This document shows, one piece after another, positions 1 through 8,477 of a DNA stretch of 64,000 bases. The DNA comes from Bacteroidales bacterium (lineage in GTDB: Bacteria; Bacteroidota; Bacteroidia; Bacteroidales; P3). The first letter of the stretch is position 1; each line of letters opens with the position of its first letter. Made by a program: the position numbers and the translations under genes. A model generated the notes under the pieces. The model did not search any database. It saw nothing but the letters and a program-made list of their open reading frames with translations, and was not told the DNA's origin. The stretch covers positions 116,624-180,623 of the forward strand of contig JAFROL010000020.1 in assembly GCA_017429685.1 (NCBI GenBank), written 5' to 3'.

Positions 1-73
1 CTCCGAGACGCTGTTACCGTACTGTTTATCACCCCCCCAGACTGCACTTCGTTTGTCTGGGGTTATTAAGATT

Positions 74-93
74 AAGCTTCTCCGAAGCTTTTT
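74..93 (+). terminator. Intrinsic-terminator-like hairpin
   Basis: A 7-bp stem AAGCTTC/GAAGCTT with a 3-nt loop is followed by a short T run. A second GC-rich hairpin, CCCCAGAC/GTCTGGGG, lies at 35-62. Both would end a plus-strand transcript coming from left of the window. The rest of 1-162 holds only AT-rich TTTAAAC-type repeats ahead of the dapD stop. Confidence 0.45.
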
Positions 94-162
94 CTTGATA
101 ATTGCGGATAATCATTATTGACTTTAAACTTTAAACTCTAAACATTAAACTTTCAACTTATC

Positions 163-1002
163 TCATACCGACACGCCGAAATCGCGCAAGGCTGCGTTGA
201 GCGACGTCTTCTTGTCGGTGCTTTCCTTGCGCTGGCCGATGATGAGGGCACAGCTGACGCTATAGTCGCCAGCGGGGAAATGCTTGGTGTAGCTGCCCGG
301 AATGACGACACTGCGCGGCGGCACATATCCGTTGTAGTATACCGGTTCAGAATTGCTTACATCAATGATATGAGTGCTTCCGGTGATGACGGTGTTGGCT
401 CCAAGGACCGCTTCGCATCCAATGTGAGCCCCTTCGACGACTATGCATCGCGAGCCGATGAAGCAGTTGTCCTCGATGATGACCGGCGCCGCCTGCACAG
501 GCTCAAGCACGCCGCCGATGCCGACACCGCCGCTCAGGTGCACGTTGCGGCCTATCTGGGCGCAGCTGCCCACTGTGGCCCACGTGTCGACCATCGTGCC
601 GCTGTCGACGTAGGCGCCGATGTTGACATAGCTCGGCATCATCACCACGCCTGGTGCCAGGTAGGCACCGTAGCGTGCCGTTGCCGGCGGCACCACGCGC
701 ACACCCTGGGCGGCATAATCCCTCTTGAGCGGAATCTTGTCGTGGTATTCGAACGGACCCGCTTCGGTGGTCTGCATATCGCAGATGGGGAAGTAGAGCA
801 GCACCGCTTTTTTCACCCACTCGTTGACCTTCCAGCGGTGGGGCATTGTAGCGCCGTTGTCCGTCTCCGGCTCCGCCACACGCAGTTCGCCTTTGTCGAG
901 CAGTTCGATGGTTTGGCGAATGGCGTCGCGCACCTCGTCGTTTTTCAGCATCTCGCGGTTGTCGAATGCCTGTTCTATCAATTCTTGTATGTTGGTAGTC
1001 AT
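163..1002 (-). CDS. dapD: 2,3,4,5-tetrahydropyridine-2,6-dicarboxylate N-succinyltransferase
   Basis: This cytoplasmic enzyme succinylates tetrahydrodipicolinate in the lysine/diaminopimelate pathway that feeds peptidoglycan. The 279-residue protein has a helical N-terminus and, from about residue 105 to 235, a left-handed beta-helix of hexapeptide repeats (GAYLAPGVVMMPSYVNIG, then GSCAQIG, GCEAVLGANTVITG). The length fits the DapD family. The start ATG is the first in frame and is preceded by an AT-rich leader; a -7 box lies 56 bases upstream. It is transcribed divergently from the secreted protein at 1103. dapF is in the same window at 28211, so the pathway genes are dispersed. The identification is firm. 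Confidence 0.95.
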   Translation of the reverse strand: MTTNIQELIEQAFDNREMLKNDEVRDAIRQTIELLDKGELRVAEPETDNGATMPHRWKVNEWVKKAVLLYFPICDMQTTEAGPFEYHDKIPLKRDYAAQGVRVVPPATARYGAYLAPGVVMMPSYVNIGAYVDSGTMVDTWATVGSCAQIGRNVHLSGGVGIGGVLEPVQAAPVIIEDNCFIGSRCIVVEGAHIGCEAVLGANTVITGSTHIIDVSNSEPVYYNGYVPPRSVVIPGSYTKHFPAGDYSVSCALIIGQRKESTDKKTSLNAALRDFGVSV

Positions 1003-1057
1003 TTTTTTTAACTTTTTTTCAGTTCTTTACAATAAAAATGCATTTTTTGAGTAATTA

Positions 1058-1065
1058 CAAAAGTA
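1058..1065 (-). promoter_or_regulatory. Bacteroidota -7 box for dapD
   Basis: TACTTTTG on the minus strand matches TAnnTTTG and lies 56 bases before the dapD start. No clear -33 TTTG is seen at the usual spacing. Confidence 0.45.
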
Positions 1066-1102
1066 CGAACATTTTCTGAAACGTAAAAAAATATTTGAAA
1101 CA

Positions 1103-2089
1103 ATGAATATAAAAGCCCCTCTTAAAACCATATTCCTTTCCATCTTTGTCGCTGCCACCGCCAGCCTTGGCGCGCAGAACCGCGATGTGATGAGCGCCTA
1201 TCAGCGCAATATGCAGCCTTTGGTGGAAAAGGTCGTCAATGCCGCCACCGACAACGAGCGCTACAATGCCAACGAGCTCCTCGTCCAGCTGTTTCAGGAG
1301 GCCCTCCAAGTCGATGATTCGTTCCAATGGGATTGGGATTTCGGCACCAGCATCTCCGTGCTGACATCGAGCGACCGCCAGTTCCGCATCATCACCTGGC
1401 CTGTGGTGCGCGATAACGGCGAATACGAATGCTTCGGCTTCGTCCAGTCCTACAATCCCAAGTCCGAGCGCTACGACGTGTACACGCTTCACGACAAGTC
1501 GGACGAGATTTTGTCGGTCAACGAGGTGCTGCTCGAGCCCGACAATTGGCTTGGCTGTGTCTATCAAGAACTTGTGGAAACGAAACACGAAGGCAAGCCA
1601 TACTATACCCTGATAGGGTGGACAGGCGTCAACGCCCTGACGCAGCGCAAGGTTATCGAACCCATCTGCTTCCGCGGCACCAGCTCCAAGCCGCAGTTCG
1701 GCCAGCCACTGTTCCGCCGCGAGAAGAATCTGCGACGCGTTGTGCTCGAATATTCCAGCCAGGCAATGGTCAATGTTCACTACGACGAGCAGGTGGTGCG
1801 CACCTACGAAAACAAGAAAATCAAGAAGAAAGGCCGCACCATCAATATGCAGGTGCCTAAAGAGGAGAAAATGAAGATGATACTCTTCGACGAGATAGCA
1901 CCGATGCTGCCCGGAATGGAAGGCCTTCCGCAATACTATACACCCACAGGCATCGAACAGGCCTACATCTTCAACAACGGCCGTTGGGAGCTTCGCAGCG
2001 ACGCCCAGGGACGGCTGGCAGACCCCAAGCTCAACAAGGAGTTTGAACCCCTGCCAAAAACCGAACCGGCCTATAAAGTTGAGAAATGA
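1103..2089 (+). CDS. Secreted protein of unknown function
   Basis: The 328-residue protein starts with a cleavable signal peptide (residues 1 to about 23, ending SLGAQ). The mature part is soluble-looking and begins with a helical segment (about 30-70), followed by a mixed region with the aromatic stretch QWDWDFG near residue 75. No transmembrane segments, lipobox or catalytic motif were recognised. I believe similar proteins are common in Bacteroidales, but I cannot give a function. It sits head-to-head with dapD and 54 bases before dxs, which has its own -7 box, so it is probably a single-gene unit. Location is inferred to be periplasm or outer-membrane associated. Confidence 0.8.
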   Translation: MNIKAPLKTIFLSIFVAATASLGAQNRDVMSAYQRNMQPLVEKVVNAATDNERYNANELLVQLFQEALQVDDSFQWDWDFGTSISVLTSSDRQFRIITWPVVRDNGEYECFGFVQSYNPKSERYDVYTLHDKSDEILSVNEVLLEPDNWLGCVYQELVETKHEGKPYYTLIGWTGVNALTQRKVIEPICFRGTSSKPQFGQPLFRREKNLRRVVLEYSSQAMVNVHYDEQVVRTYENKKIKKKGRTINMQVPKEEKMKMILFDEIAPMLPGMEGLPQYYTPTGIEQAYIFNNGRWELRSDAQGRLADPKLNKEFEPLPKTEPAYKVEK

Positions 2090-2112
2090 CAAGGTAATTC
2101 CGATTTTATTCT

Positions 2113-2120
2113 TATCTTTG
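2113..2120 (+). promoter_or_regulatory. -7 box upstream of dxs
   Basis: TATCTTTG fits TAnnTTTG and lies 23 bases before the dxs GTG start, in the gap after the preceding stop codon. No good -33 element is visible. Confidence 0.5.
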
Positions 2121-2143
2121 CAAATTCATTCTAAAGGACAATA

Positions 2144-4051
2144 GTGTTGCAAGGCGTTATATTAGAAAATATTAATACACCCGAGGACCTTCGCAGGCTC
2201 CCCGTTTCCGACCTTACCGAGTTGGCAAGGGAGTTGCGCAGGTACATCATCGACACCCTTGCCAGCCACCCCGGCCATCTGGCGTCGTCGCTGGGCACCG
2301 TCGAACTGGCCATTGCCTTGCACTATGTCTTCAACACACCCGACGACAAGGTGGTGTGGGACGTGGGCCATCAGGCCTACGCCCACAAGATTCTGACCGG
2401 CCGCCGCGACCAGTTCCCCACCATACGCACTTATGGCGGTCTCAGCGGCTTTCCGCGAATGGACGAAAGCCCCTACGACGCTTTTGGAACAGGCCACAGC
2501 TCGACGTCGATTTCGGCAGCCCTCGGTATGGCCACGGCATCGAAGCTGCAGGGCAACACCAGCCGCCAGCATATTGCCGTCATCGGCGACGGCTCGATGA
2601 CGGGTGGCGAAGCCTTCGAGGCCCTCAACAATGCCGGCGTTTCGAAAGCCAACATCCTCGTCATCCTCAACGACAACGGAATATCAATCGACAAGGCCGT
2701 GGGCGGTCTGAGCCGCTATCTGGTCAAAATCACTTCGTCAAAGGAATACAACCGTCTCAAAGAGCACGTGTGGCGCAAGACCGGCGGCGACGAAAGGAAG
2801 TCGGCAGGAAAGAACTTCATCTCCAAGTCCTTGTCGGCACTCAAGTCGTCGCTGCTCAGTGGCTCGAACCTGTTCGAGTCGCTCGGCTTCCGCTATTTCG
2901 GACCCATCGACGGACACGACACAGCCCAGCTGGTCGAGGTGCTCAGCAGCCTCAAGGACCTCAAGGGACCCAAGCTGCTGCATATCGTGACCAAGAAAGG
3001 CAAGGGTATGAAGGAAGCCGAACTTCACCCCGTGACCTATCACGCCCCTGGCAAATACGACGCCGAAACGGGCCTGCAGCTGAACAAGGAGACCGGCAAC
3101 CAGCCATTGAAATACCAGGAAGTCTTCGGCCGCACGATTATCGAGCTGGCCGAGAAAAACAGCCGTATTGTAGGCATCACGCCGGCTATGCCGACGGGAT
3201 GTTCGCTGAACCTTATGATGGAGCGTATGCCCGACCGCGCCTTCGATGTCGGCATTGCCGAGCAGCACGCCGTAACCTTTGCCGCCGGACTGGCGGCGCA
3301 GGGTATGGTGCCGTTCTGCAACATATACTCTTCCTTTATGCAGCGCGCCTACGACCAGGTGGTCCACGACATTGCCCTGCAGCGTCTGCCGGTGGTGATG
3401 TGCCTGGACCGTGCCGGACTGGTGGGCGACGACGGCCCCACGCACCACGGCGCCTTCGACATTGCCTACTTCCGCATCGTGCCCAACATCACGGTCTGTG
3501 CCCCGATGGACGAACACGAGCTGCGCGATATGATGTACACCGCCCAGCTCGACGGCAAGGGGCCCTTCGTAATACGCTATCCGCGAGGCCTTTCGGTGCA
3601 TCCCGATTGGCACAACGAGATGCGCGAGATGGCTGTCGGCAAAGGACGCTGCCTGTGCGAAGGCAGCAGGGTGGCGGTGCTCACCATAGGCCACATAGGC
3701 AACGAGGCCGCCAAGGCCATCGGCCAGCTGCGCGACGAAGGCATCGAGGTGGGCCACTACGATATGCGTTTCGTCAAGCCGCTCGATACAGGGCTGCTCG
3801 ACGAGGTGGCACAGCGCTACAAGGCTGTCGTCACCGTCGAGGACGGATGCCTGCCGGGAGGTTTCGGCAGCGCCGTCGAAGAATACTACGGCACGCTTCG
3901 CGCCGGCGGCAACGGCGCGGTGCCTGTCGTCAAGCGGATGGGGCTGCCCGACGAGTTCGTCACCCACGGCTCGGTGCCTCAGCTGCAAAGCTATTGCCAT
4001 ATCGACGCCGCCAGTATCGCCAACCAGCTGCGGGCGCTTCTAAACCAATAA
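2144..4051 (+). CDS. dxs: 1-deoxy-D-xylulose-5-phosphate synthase
   Basis: This cytoplasmic thiamine-diphosphate enzyme condenses pyruvate with glyceraldehyde 3-phosphate, the first step of the MEP isoprenoid pathway. The 635-residue length is normal. Visible motifs are VWDVGHQAYAHKILTGR near residue 71, the ThDP/Mg motif GDGSMTGGEAFEALNNAG at about 148 with NDNGIS following, the IAEQHAVTFAAGLA transketolase motif near 370, and RYPRG near 475. The chosen start is GTG, preceded by an AAAGGA Shine-Dalgarno-like stretch. The downstream leucine-rich protein starts 12 bases after the stop, so the two may be cotranscribed, though no functional link is apparent. Confidence 0.96.
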   Translation: MLQGVILENINTPEDLRRLPVSDLTELARELRRYIIDTLASHPGHLASSLGTVELAIALHYVFNTPDDKVVWDVGHQAYAHKILTGRRDQFPTIRTYGGLSGFPRMDESPYDAFGTGHSSTSISAALGMATASKLQGNTSRQHIAVIGDGSMTGGEAFEALNNAGVSKANILVILNDNGISIDKAVGGLSRYLVKITSSKEYNRLKEHVWRKTGGDERKSAGKNFISKSLSALKSSLLSGSNLFESLGFRYFGPIDGHDTAQLVEVLSSLKDLKGPKLLHIVTKKGKGMKEAELHPVTYHAPGKYDAETGLQLNKETGNQPLKYQEVFGRTIIELAEKNSRIVGITPAMPTGCSLNLMMERMPDRAFDVGIAEQHAVTFAAGLAAQGMVPFCNIYSSFMQRAYDQVVHDIALQRLPVVMCLDRAGLVGDDGPTHHGAFDIAYFRIVPNITVCAPMDEHELRDMMYTAQLDGKGPFVIRYPRGLSVHPDWHNEMREMAVGKGRCLCEGSRVAVLTIGHIGNEAAKAIGQLRDEGIEVGHYDMRFVKPLDTGLLDEVAQRYKAVVTVEDGCLPGGFGSAVEEYYGTLRAGGNGAVPVVKRMGLPDEFVTHGSVPQLQSYCHIDAASIANQLRALLNQ

Positions 4052-4063
4052 AATGGAATCTTT

Positions 4064-5410
4064 ATGAAAAAAGGGACCATAATGCTGTTTCTGTTTTCGT
4101 TTCTCGTCGCCTCGACGGCGAGCGGATTCGACTTCAAGAAAAACATAGGAGGCAAAACGATATATTTCACCGTCTTGCCTGGCGACAGCACGGTTGTGGT
4201 CGTGGCTCCCGGCGACAGCGTCGGCGGATGGAACGCCGTGCCGAAACCGGCAGACCGACTCGTCATCCCTTCTTCCGTCCAATACGACGGCAACCGCTAT
4301 CAGGTGGTCGCTGTCGACGACAACGCCTTCCTCGAATGCGACAGGCTGAAGGCCGTAACCATCCCGGTCAGCGTCAGCGTGCTGGGCAACAATGCCTTCG
4401 GACATTGCACGTCGCTGACAAGCATCACGCTCGAGTGCGACAGCCTTGCCAAAGCCTACAACGCCTTTGCCGGCTGCGACGCCGTCGACACCATCGTCTT
4501 GGCGCCGTCGACACGCAAGATGCCGGCATTCCTTTTCTCCGAAATGAAAAGTGTCGGCAACGTGGTGCTGCGCAGCCAGCATCCCGAGACGATGAGGAAC
4601 CTTTTTTTCGGCTGCCGGGCGCAGGCTGTGCTCACGGTCGATGCTAGCGTCGCGACCATACCCGAATTTTTCTGCTACAACTTCACGGGACTCAGCAGCA
4701 TTGTCTACGACGGTCCGGCCCCATCGCTCACAGCGATAGGGCAATATGCATTTGTGGGCTGCACCTCGCTCGCCGACATCGTCTTCCCGTCGAGCCTTAA
4801 ACACATCGGGTCGGGCGCCTTCGCCCATTGCACACCGCGCACACTGTTCTTCCTTTCGCCCCTTGCGCCGCAGACCTCCGGCAGCTCGTTTGCCGGTGTC
4901 GACAGGAGCACTGCGGTCGTTGTGCCCTGCGCGTCGCTGGTCTCATACGCCACGTCGGCCATCGGACGCCATTTCGAGCAGCTCGACTATTCCGACAGCT
5001 GCGACGACAGCATCAGCCGACTGAAAATCATCTATATACACGATACCGTCATTGTCCGCGACACCGTCTTTGTGGTCGGCGACGGTGCCCAGCGTTTTGC
5101 AGCCCAGCAGCAGTCGAAGCGCCACGAGGCACAAAACGACATCGAAGAAACCGTCGCGGACGATGGCGACGACGAACCGTGGATCTTTATCGACGGAAAG
5201 ACACTGCGCATTGCCCGTGCCACACAGATGCGTGGGGTAGGGGTGCGCCTTTTCGACGAGAAGGGGCGTCTGGTGGTCGATGAGCGCATACCCGACAACC
5301 AGCCGGCAGACAACTACTATATCCGCCTGCCGCGCCGCCAGCGCTACTTTCTGCGCTTCGATATGGGCACGCCGATAGTGGTCGACGTCGACAAGCAGGA
5401 AATACGCTGA
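4064..5410 (+). CDS. BspA-type leucine-rich repeat surface protein
   Basis: The 448-residue exported protein has a signal peptide (1 to about 22). Residues 60-270 carry BspA/LRR_5-type repeats recognisable by VAVDDNAFLECDRLKAVTIP, LGNNAFGHCTSLTSITL and IGQYAFVGCTSLADIVFP. Between about 310 and 380 there is a low-complexity acidic linker (IHDTVIVRDTVFVV, DDGDDEP). The last 75 residues (RGVGVRLFDEKGRL ... YFLRFDMG) look like a beta-sandwich and vaguely resemble type IX sorting domains, but they lack a convincing signature. BspA-like repeats in this phylum are linked to adhesion; a specific ligand cannot be inferred. It lies 12 bases after dxs. Confidence 0.85.
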   Translation: MKKGTIMLFLFSFLVASTASGFDFKKNIGGKTIYFTVLPGDSTVVVVAPGDSVGGWNAVPKPADRLVIPSSVQYDGNRYQVVAVDDNAFLECDRLKAVTIPVSVSVLGNNAFGHCTSLTSITLECDSLAKAYNAFAGCDAVDTIVLAPSTRKMPAFLFSEMKSVGNVVLRSQHPETMRNLFFGCRAQAVLTVDASVATIPEFFCYNFTGLSSIVYDGPAPSLTAIGQYAFVGCTSLADIVFPSSLKHIGSGAFAHCTPRTLFFLSPLAPQTSGSSFAGVDRSTAVVVPCASLVSYATSAIGRHFEQLDYSDSCDDSISRLKIIYIHDTVIVRDTVFVVGDGAQRFAAQQQSKRHEAQNDIEETVADDGDDEPWIFIDGKTLRIARATQMRGVGVRLFDEKGRLVVDERIPDNQPADNYYIRLPRRQRYFLRFDMGTPIVVDVDKQEIR

Positions 5411-5550
5411 GAAGGGCGACGCGTCAGGGGCCGTCCGTCTTTGCATCCACAGTCACAGCAAGTTCAATCCTTTCTTCTGCCTCCGGAATGGCTTCCGGCT
5501 CCACTCCCTTTTCCCCGCGCCAGCTCCGCCTTTTGGCATTTCGTTCGAAG

Positions 5551-5603
5551 GCAGTTCTTATATCGTTCTTATATTCCCGATATAAGAACGATATAAGAAC
5601 TGC
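5551..5603. repeat. Long AT-rich palindrome, copy 1
   Basis: Two 24-base arms (5551-5574 and 5580-5603) are perfect reverse complements around the 5-base loop TCCCG. Each arm carries the 11-mer GTTCTTATATC in tandem (the second unit is one base short). The same arm core occurs at 41851-41933 and, interrupted, at 63818-63864. It is intergenic. There is no T run beside it, so a simple terminator role is unlikely. Confidence 0.9.
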
Positions 5604-5713
5604 ATAGAAACGGAGTGCGAACGGACGGCACAGGTGTGGCACGGCAGTGAGGCGGAAAGGCCAGTGGCCGTGATGGTGTTCGGGCAGCGAGTTTGCCGAA
5701 TGTTAAAAAAAAA

Positions 5714-5745
5714 TTTTGCCAGTTTATTTTATTGTCGTATCTTTG
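5714..5745 (+). promoter_or_regulatory. Promoter of the mce-mmd operon
   Basis: TTTTG at 5714-5718 and TATCTTTG at 5738-5745 are separated by 19 bases, matching the Bacteroidota -33/-7 consensus. An A-rich leader of about 115 bases follows before the mce ATG. Confidence 0.75.
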
Positions 5746-5862
5746 TAGTTCATTATTATGCAATATTCTGTTGCAAAACAGCATATTAAGCATAAAAAAC
5801 AGCATTTTGCAACACCGAAAACAAAAAAAATAATAAATATAAATAATAAAAACAACAAAAAA

Positions 5863-6270
5863 ATGACACCTTCACACATCGAACACATTGGTATCGCAGT
5901 TACCAATCTGGATGAAGCCATCAAGTACTGGGAAGATGTAATGGGCCTCAAATGCTACGCCATCGAGGAGGTTACGGACCAGAAAGTCAAAACGGCCTTT
6001 TTTAAAATCGGCGACGTGAAAATCGAGCTCCTTGAGCCCACCTGCCCCGAAAGCACCATCGCCTCGTTCATCGAGAAGAACGGCGGCAAGGGCGGTATGC
6101 ACCACATCGCCTTCGCTGTCGAGGACACCAACACGGCCCTCAACGAGGCCAAGGACAAGGGCGTCCGCCTCATCGACCAGCAGGCCCGCAAGGGCGCCGA
6201 AAACCTCAACATCGGCTTCCTGCATCCCAAGAGCACCCTCGGCGTACTGACCGAATTCTGCTGCAAATAA
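5863..6270 (+). CDS. mce: Methylmalonyl-CoA epimerase
   Basis: This enzyme interconverts (R)- and (S)-methylmalonyl-CoA between methylmalonyl-CoA mutase and the decarboxylase, in the cytoplasm. The 135-residue protein is one vicinal-oxygen-chelate (glyoxalase-fold) unit: IEHIGIAVTNLDEAIKYWED at the start, IELLEP near 60, GGMHHIAFAVED near 80 and FLHPKSTLGVLTEFCC at the end, supplying the His/Glu metal ligands. The frame is open further upstream, but ATG 5863 is chosen because family members begin right before IEHIGIAV and because the promoter lies within that upstream stretch. It is the first gene of the sodium-pump operon, 78 bases before mmdA. Confidence 0.95.
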   Translation: MTPSHIEHIGIAVTNLDEAIKYWEDVMGLKCYAIEEVTDQKVKTAFFKIGDVKIELLEPTCPESTIASFIEKNGGKGGMHHIAFAVEDTNTALNEAKDKGVRLIDQQARKGAENLNIGFLHPKSTLGVLTEFCCK

Positions 6271-6348
6271 ATCCGAATTTCCGAGGTGGAGCCAGCTCGC
6301 TAAGGACTGAGTGAAGCCTCACATTATAAACTTACAAACTTTTCAAAT

Positions 6349-7908
6349 ATGGCATTTGAAGAAAAAATAAAAGAGCTTCTTGACAAAAGAAACGAAGCCA
6401 AAATGGGCGGCGGCCAGAAACGTATCGACAAACAGCACGAGCAGGGCAAACTCACTGCCCGCGAGCGCATCGCTCTGCTCCTCGACGAGGGCTCGTTCGA
6501 AGAATTCGATATGTTCGTCACACATCGCTGCACGAATTTTGATATGCAGAAGCAGTCGTTCCTCGGCGACGGCGTGGTGACGGGCTACGGCACCATCGAC
6601 GGCCGCCAGGTCTACGTCTTCGCTCAGGACTTCACGGTCTTCGCCGGTTCGCTGTCGGAGACTATGTCGCTCAAAATCTGCAAGGTTATGGACCAGGCTA
6701 TGAAGGTCGGTGCCCCTGTCATCGGCCTCAACGACTCGGGCGGAGCCCGTATCCAGGAAGGCTGCAACTCGCTGGCCGGATACGCAGAAATCTTCGAGCG
6801 CAACATCCTCGCTTCGGGTGTCGTGCCCCAGATCAGCGCCATCTTCGGCCCCTGCGCCGGCGGCTCGGTCTACAGCCCCGCTCTGACCGACTTCATCCTG
6901 ATGTCGAAAGAGAACAGCTATATGTTCCTTACCGGCCCGAAGGTCGTCAAGACCGTCACCGGCGAGGATGTCACCACCGACAAGCTCGGCGGCGCTATGG
7001 TTCACGCCACCAAGAGCGGTGTGGCACACTTCGTCGGCGAGACCGAAGAGGCCACCCTGCAGCTGATCCGCGACATCATCAGCTACATTCCGTCGAACAA
7101 CTTTGAAGAGGCTCCCTACGTCCCCACCGAGGACCCGATCGACCGCCTTGAGGACAGCCTCAACACCATCATACCCGAGAACCCCAACCAGGCCTACGAT
7201 GTCAAGGATATCATCCACGCCATCGTCGACGACGGCAAGTTCCTCGAAGTCCACGAGAAGTTCGCTCCCAACCTGGTGGTCGGCTTTGCCCGCTTCGGCG
7301 GCGTGTCGGTAGGCGTTGTCGCCAACCAGCCCAAGTCGATGGCCGGTGTCCTCGACTGCAACAGCAGCCGCAAGGGTGCCCGCTTCGTCCGTTTCTGCGA
7401 CGCTTTCAACATTCCCATCGTCACCCTCGTCGACGTTCCCGGCTTCCTGCCCGGCACGGGCCAGGAGTATGCAGGCGTCATCGCCCACGGCGCCAAGTTC
7501 CTCTTTGCCTACGGCGAGGCCACGGTGCCCAAGGTCACCGTCACCCTGCGCAAGAGCTACGGCGGCGCACACATCGTTATGTCGTGCAAGCAGCTCCGCA
7601 GCGACATCAACTACGCTTGGCCTACGGCTCAGATCGCCGTTATGGGTGCCAGCGGTGCCACCGAGGTGCTGCAGGGCCGTGCTCTGAAGGAAATCACCGA
7701 CCCCGAGGAGAAAGCCAAGTTTATGGCCGAGAAGGAGAAGGAATACAACGACCAGTTCGCAAATCCCTACAATGCAGCCAAGTACGGCTATATCGACGAC
7801 GTCATCGAGCCGCGCAACACCCGCTTCCGCGTCATCCGCGCACTGCAGGCCCTGGCCACCAAGAAGGATTCGCTGCCGCTCAAGAAACACTGCAACATTC
7901 CTCTCTAA
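6349..7908 (+). CDS. mmdA: Methylmalonyl-CoA decarboxylase alpha subunit (carboxyltransferase)
   Basis: This 519-residue biotin-dependent carboxyltransferase moves the carboxyl group of methylmalonyl-CoA to biotin. Two crotonase-like halves are visible. The N-half has [20 protein letters not shown] near residue 128 and [16 protein letters not shown] near 167. The C-half has [20 protein letters not shown] near 362 and [14 protein letters not shown] near 403. Alone it could be called propionyl-CoA carboxylase beta chain. The adjacent gamma, biotin-carrier and membrane beta genes, with no biotin carboxylase, make the sodium-pumping decarboxylase the better reading. Propionyl-CoA is the expected product. 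A tandem-repeat spacer separates it from the next gene. Confidence 0.93.
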   Translation: MAFEEKIKELLDKRNEAKMGGGQKRIDKQHEQGKLTARERIALLLDEGSFEEFDMFVTHRCTNFDMQKQSFLGDGVVTGYGTIDGRQVYVFAQDFTVFAGSLSETMSLKICKVMDQAMKVGAPVIGLNDSGGARIQEGCNSLAGYAEIFERNILASGVVPQISAIFGPCAGGSVYSPALTDFILMSKENSYMFLTGPKVVKTVTGEDVTTDKLGGAMVHATKSGVAHFVGETEEATLQLIRDIISYIPSNNFEEAPYVPTEDPIDRLEDSLNTIIPENPNQAYDVKDIIHAIVDDGKFLEVHEKFAPNLVVGFARFGGVSVGVVANQPKSMAGVLDCNSSRKGARFVRFCDAFNIPIVTLVDVPGFLPGTGQEYAGVIAHGAKFLFAYGEATVPKVTVTLRKSYGGAHIVMSCKQLRSDINYAWPTAQIAVMGASGATEVLQGRALKEITDPEEKAKFMAEKEKEYNDQFANPYNAAKYGYIDDVIEPRNTRFRVIRALQALATKKDSLPLKKHCNIPL

Positions 7909-7918
7909 AAATCAATAA

Positions 7919-7990
7919 TCGTAATGTCGTTATATCGTTATAACGTAATAACGCAATAACGAATTAACACATTAACAAATTAACACATTC
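7919..7990 (+). repeat. TTAACACA-type tandem repeat spacer
   Basis: After mmdA the spacer holds degenerate units TCGTTATA, AACGCAATAACG, TTAACACATTAACAAATTAAC. This is the same module that precedes starts at 41009, 59412 and elsewhere. Confidence 0.75.
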
Positions 7991-8028
7991 AAAAGAAACT
8001 TTTTAATCATTTAAATTATTATACAACA

Positions 8029-8376
8029 ATGAAAAAAGCTTTAATCAACGGATTCCTCGGAATCGCTTTCGCATTTGCAATGGTTGCCTGCAACGGCAAC
8101 GCCACCACAGAAGACACTACCGCTGCCGACACCACCGGTGCCGCTATGGAGCAGTGCGAACAGCAGTGTATGCAACACTGCCAGATGACTTGCCCCGACA
8201 GCGTCTGCCTGGCTGCCAATTGCGAAAACTGCACCTGCCCCGACAGCAGTGCCTGCCATCAGAAACCCGCTTGCAAGGGTGACGGCCAGTGCTGCAAGGA
8301 AAAAGCCGCTGCCGAAGGCCAGTGCTGCAAAGAGCAGGGCGAGGGATGCAAGAAAGAGTGTGAGAACCACAAATAA
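8029..8376 (+). CDS. Small cysteine-rich lipoprotein in the decarboxylase operon
   Basis: The 115-residue protein has a lipoprotein signal ending AMVAC (lipidated Cys21), then a Thr/Ala-rich linker and a cysteine-rich domain. There are 17 cysteines in all, in patterns such as CEQQCMQHCQMTC, CENCTC and two GQCCKE units. Such density suggests metal binding or multiple disulfides at the periplasmic face, but no known family was recognised. It lies inside the mmd operon, between mmdA and the gamma subunit, with a hairpin 30 bases downstream. A role in sodium-pump function cannot be claimed from sequence; metallothionein-like or stress roles are alternatives. Confidence 0.8.
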   Translation: MKKALINGFLGIAFAFAMVACNGNATTEDTTAADTTGAAMEQCEQQCMQHCQMTCPDSVCLAANCENCTCPDSSACHQKPACKGDGQCCKEKAAAEGQCCKEQGEGCKKECENHK

Positions 8377-8406
8377 TAATGCGGTTCTCTGAATGTTGAA
8401 TGGTAA

Positions 8407-8436
8407 GGGGCTACCTGTCGCAAGGCCCGTAGCCCC
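8407..8436 (+). other. Intra-operon RNA hairpin
   Basis: GGGGCTAC and GTAGCCCC form a perfect 8-bp GC-rich stem around a 14-base loop in the gap before the gamma subunit gene. There is no T run, so RNA processing or stabilisation between cistrons is more likely than termination. Confidence 0.4.
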
Positions 8437-8477
8437 AGCCCTTCGGCAACCAAAACAAACTTAAATTCAAGATTAAA

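Larger units (their letters stand above)
5411..5862 (+). other. Intergenic region with palindrome and mce promoter
   Basis: No gene is visible here. It holds a perfect 24-bp-arm palindrome (5551-5603), a right flank (GTGCGAAC ... GGCACAGGTG) resembling that of the palindrome at 41851, and the promoter of mce. The last 100 bases are A-rich, typical of Bacteroidota leaders. Confidence 0.7.

Noticed and set aside
280-1011. Long plus-strand open frame opposite dapD
   Set aside because: It is a shadow of dapD: His/Arg/Asp-rich, without family motifs. The dapD reading is certain.
2356-4647. 763-codon frame overlapping dxs and the leucine-rich gene
   Set aside because: Arg/Pro-rich shadow frame produced by GC-rich third positions; no domain pattern.
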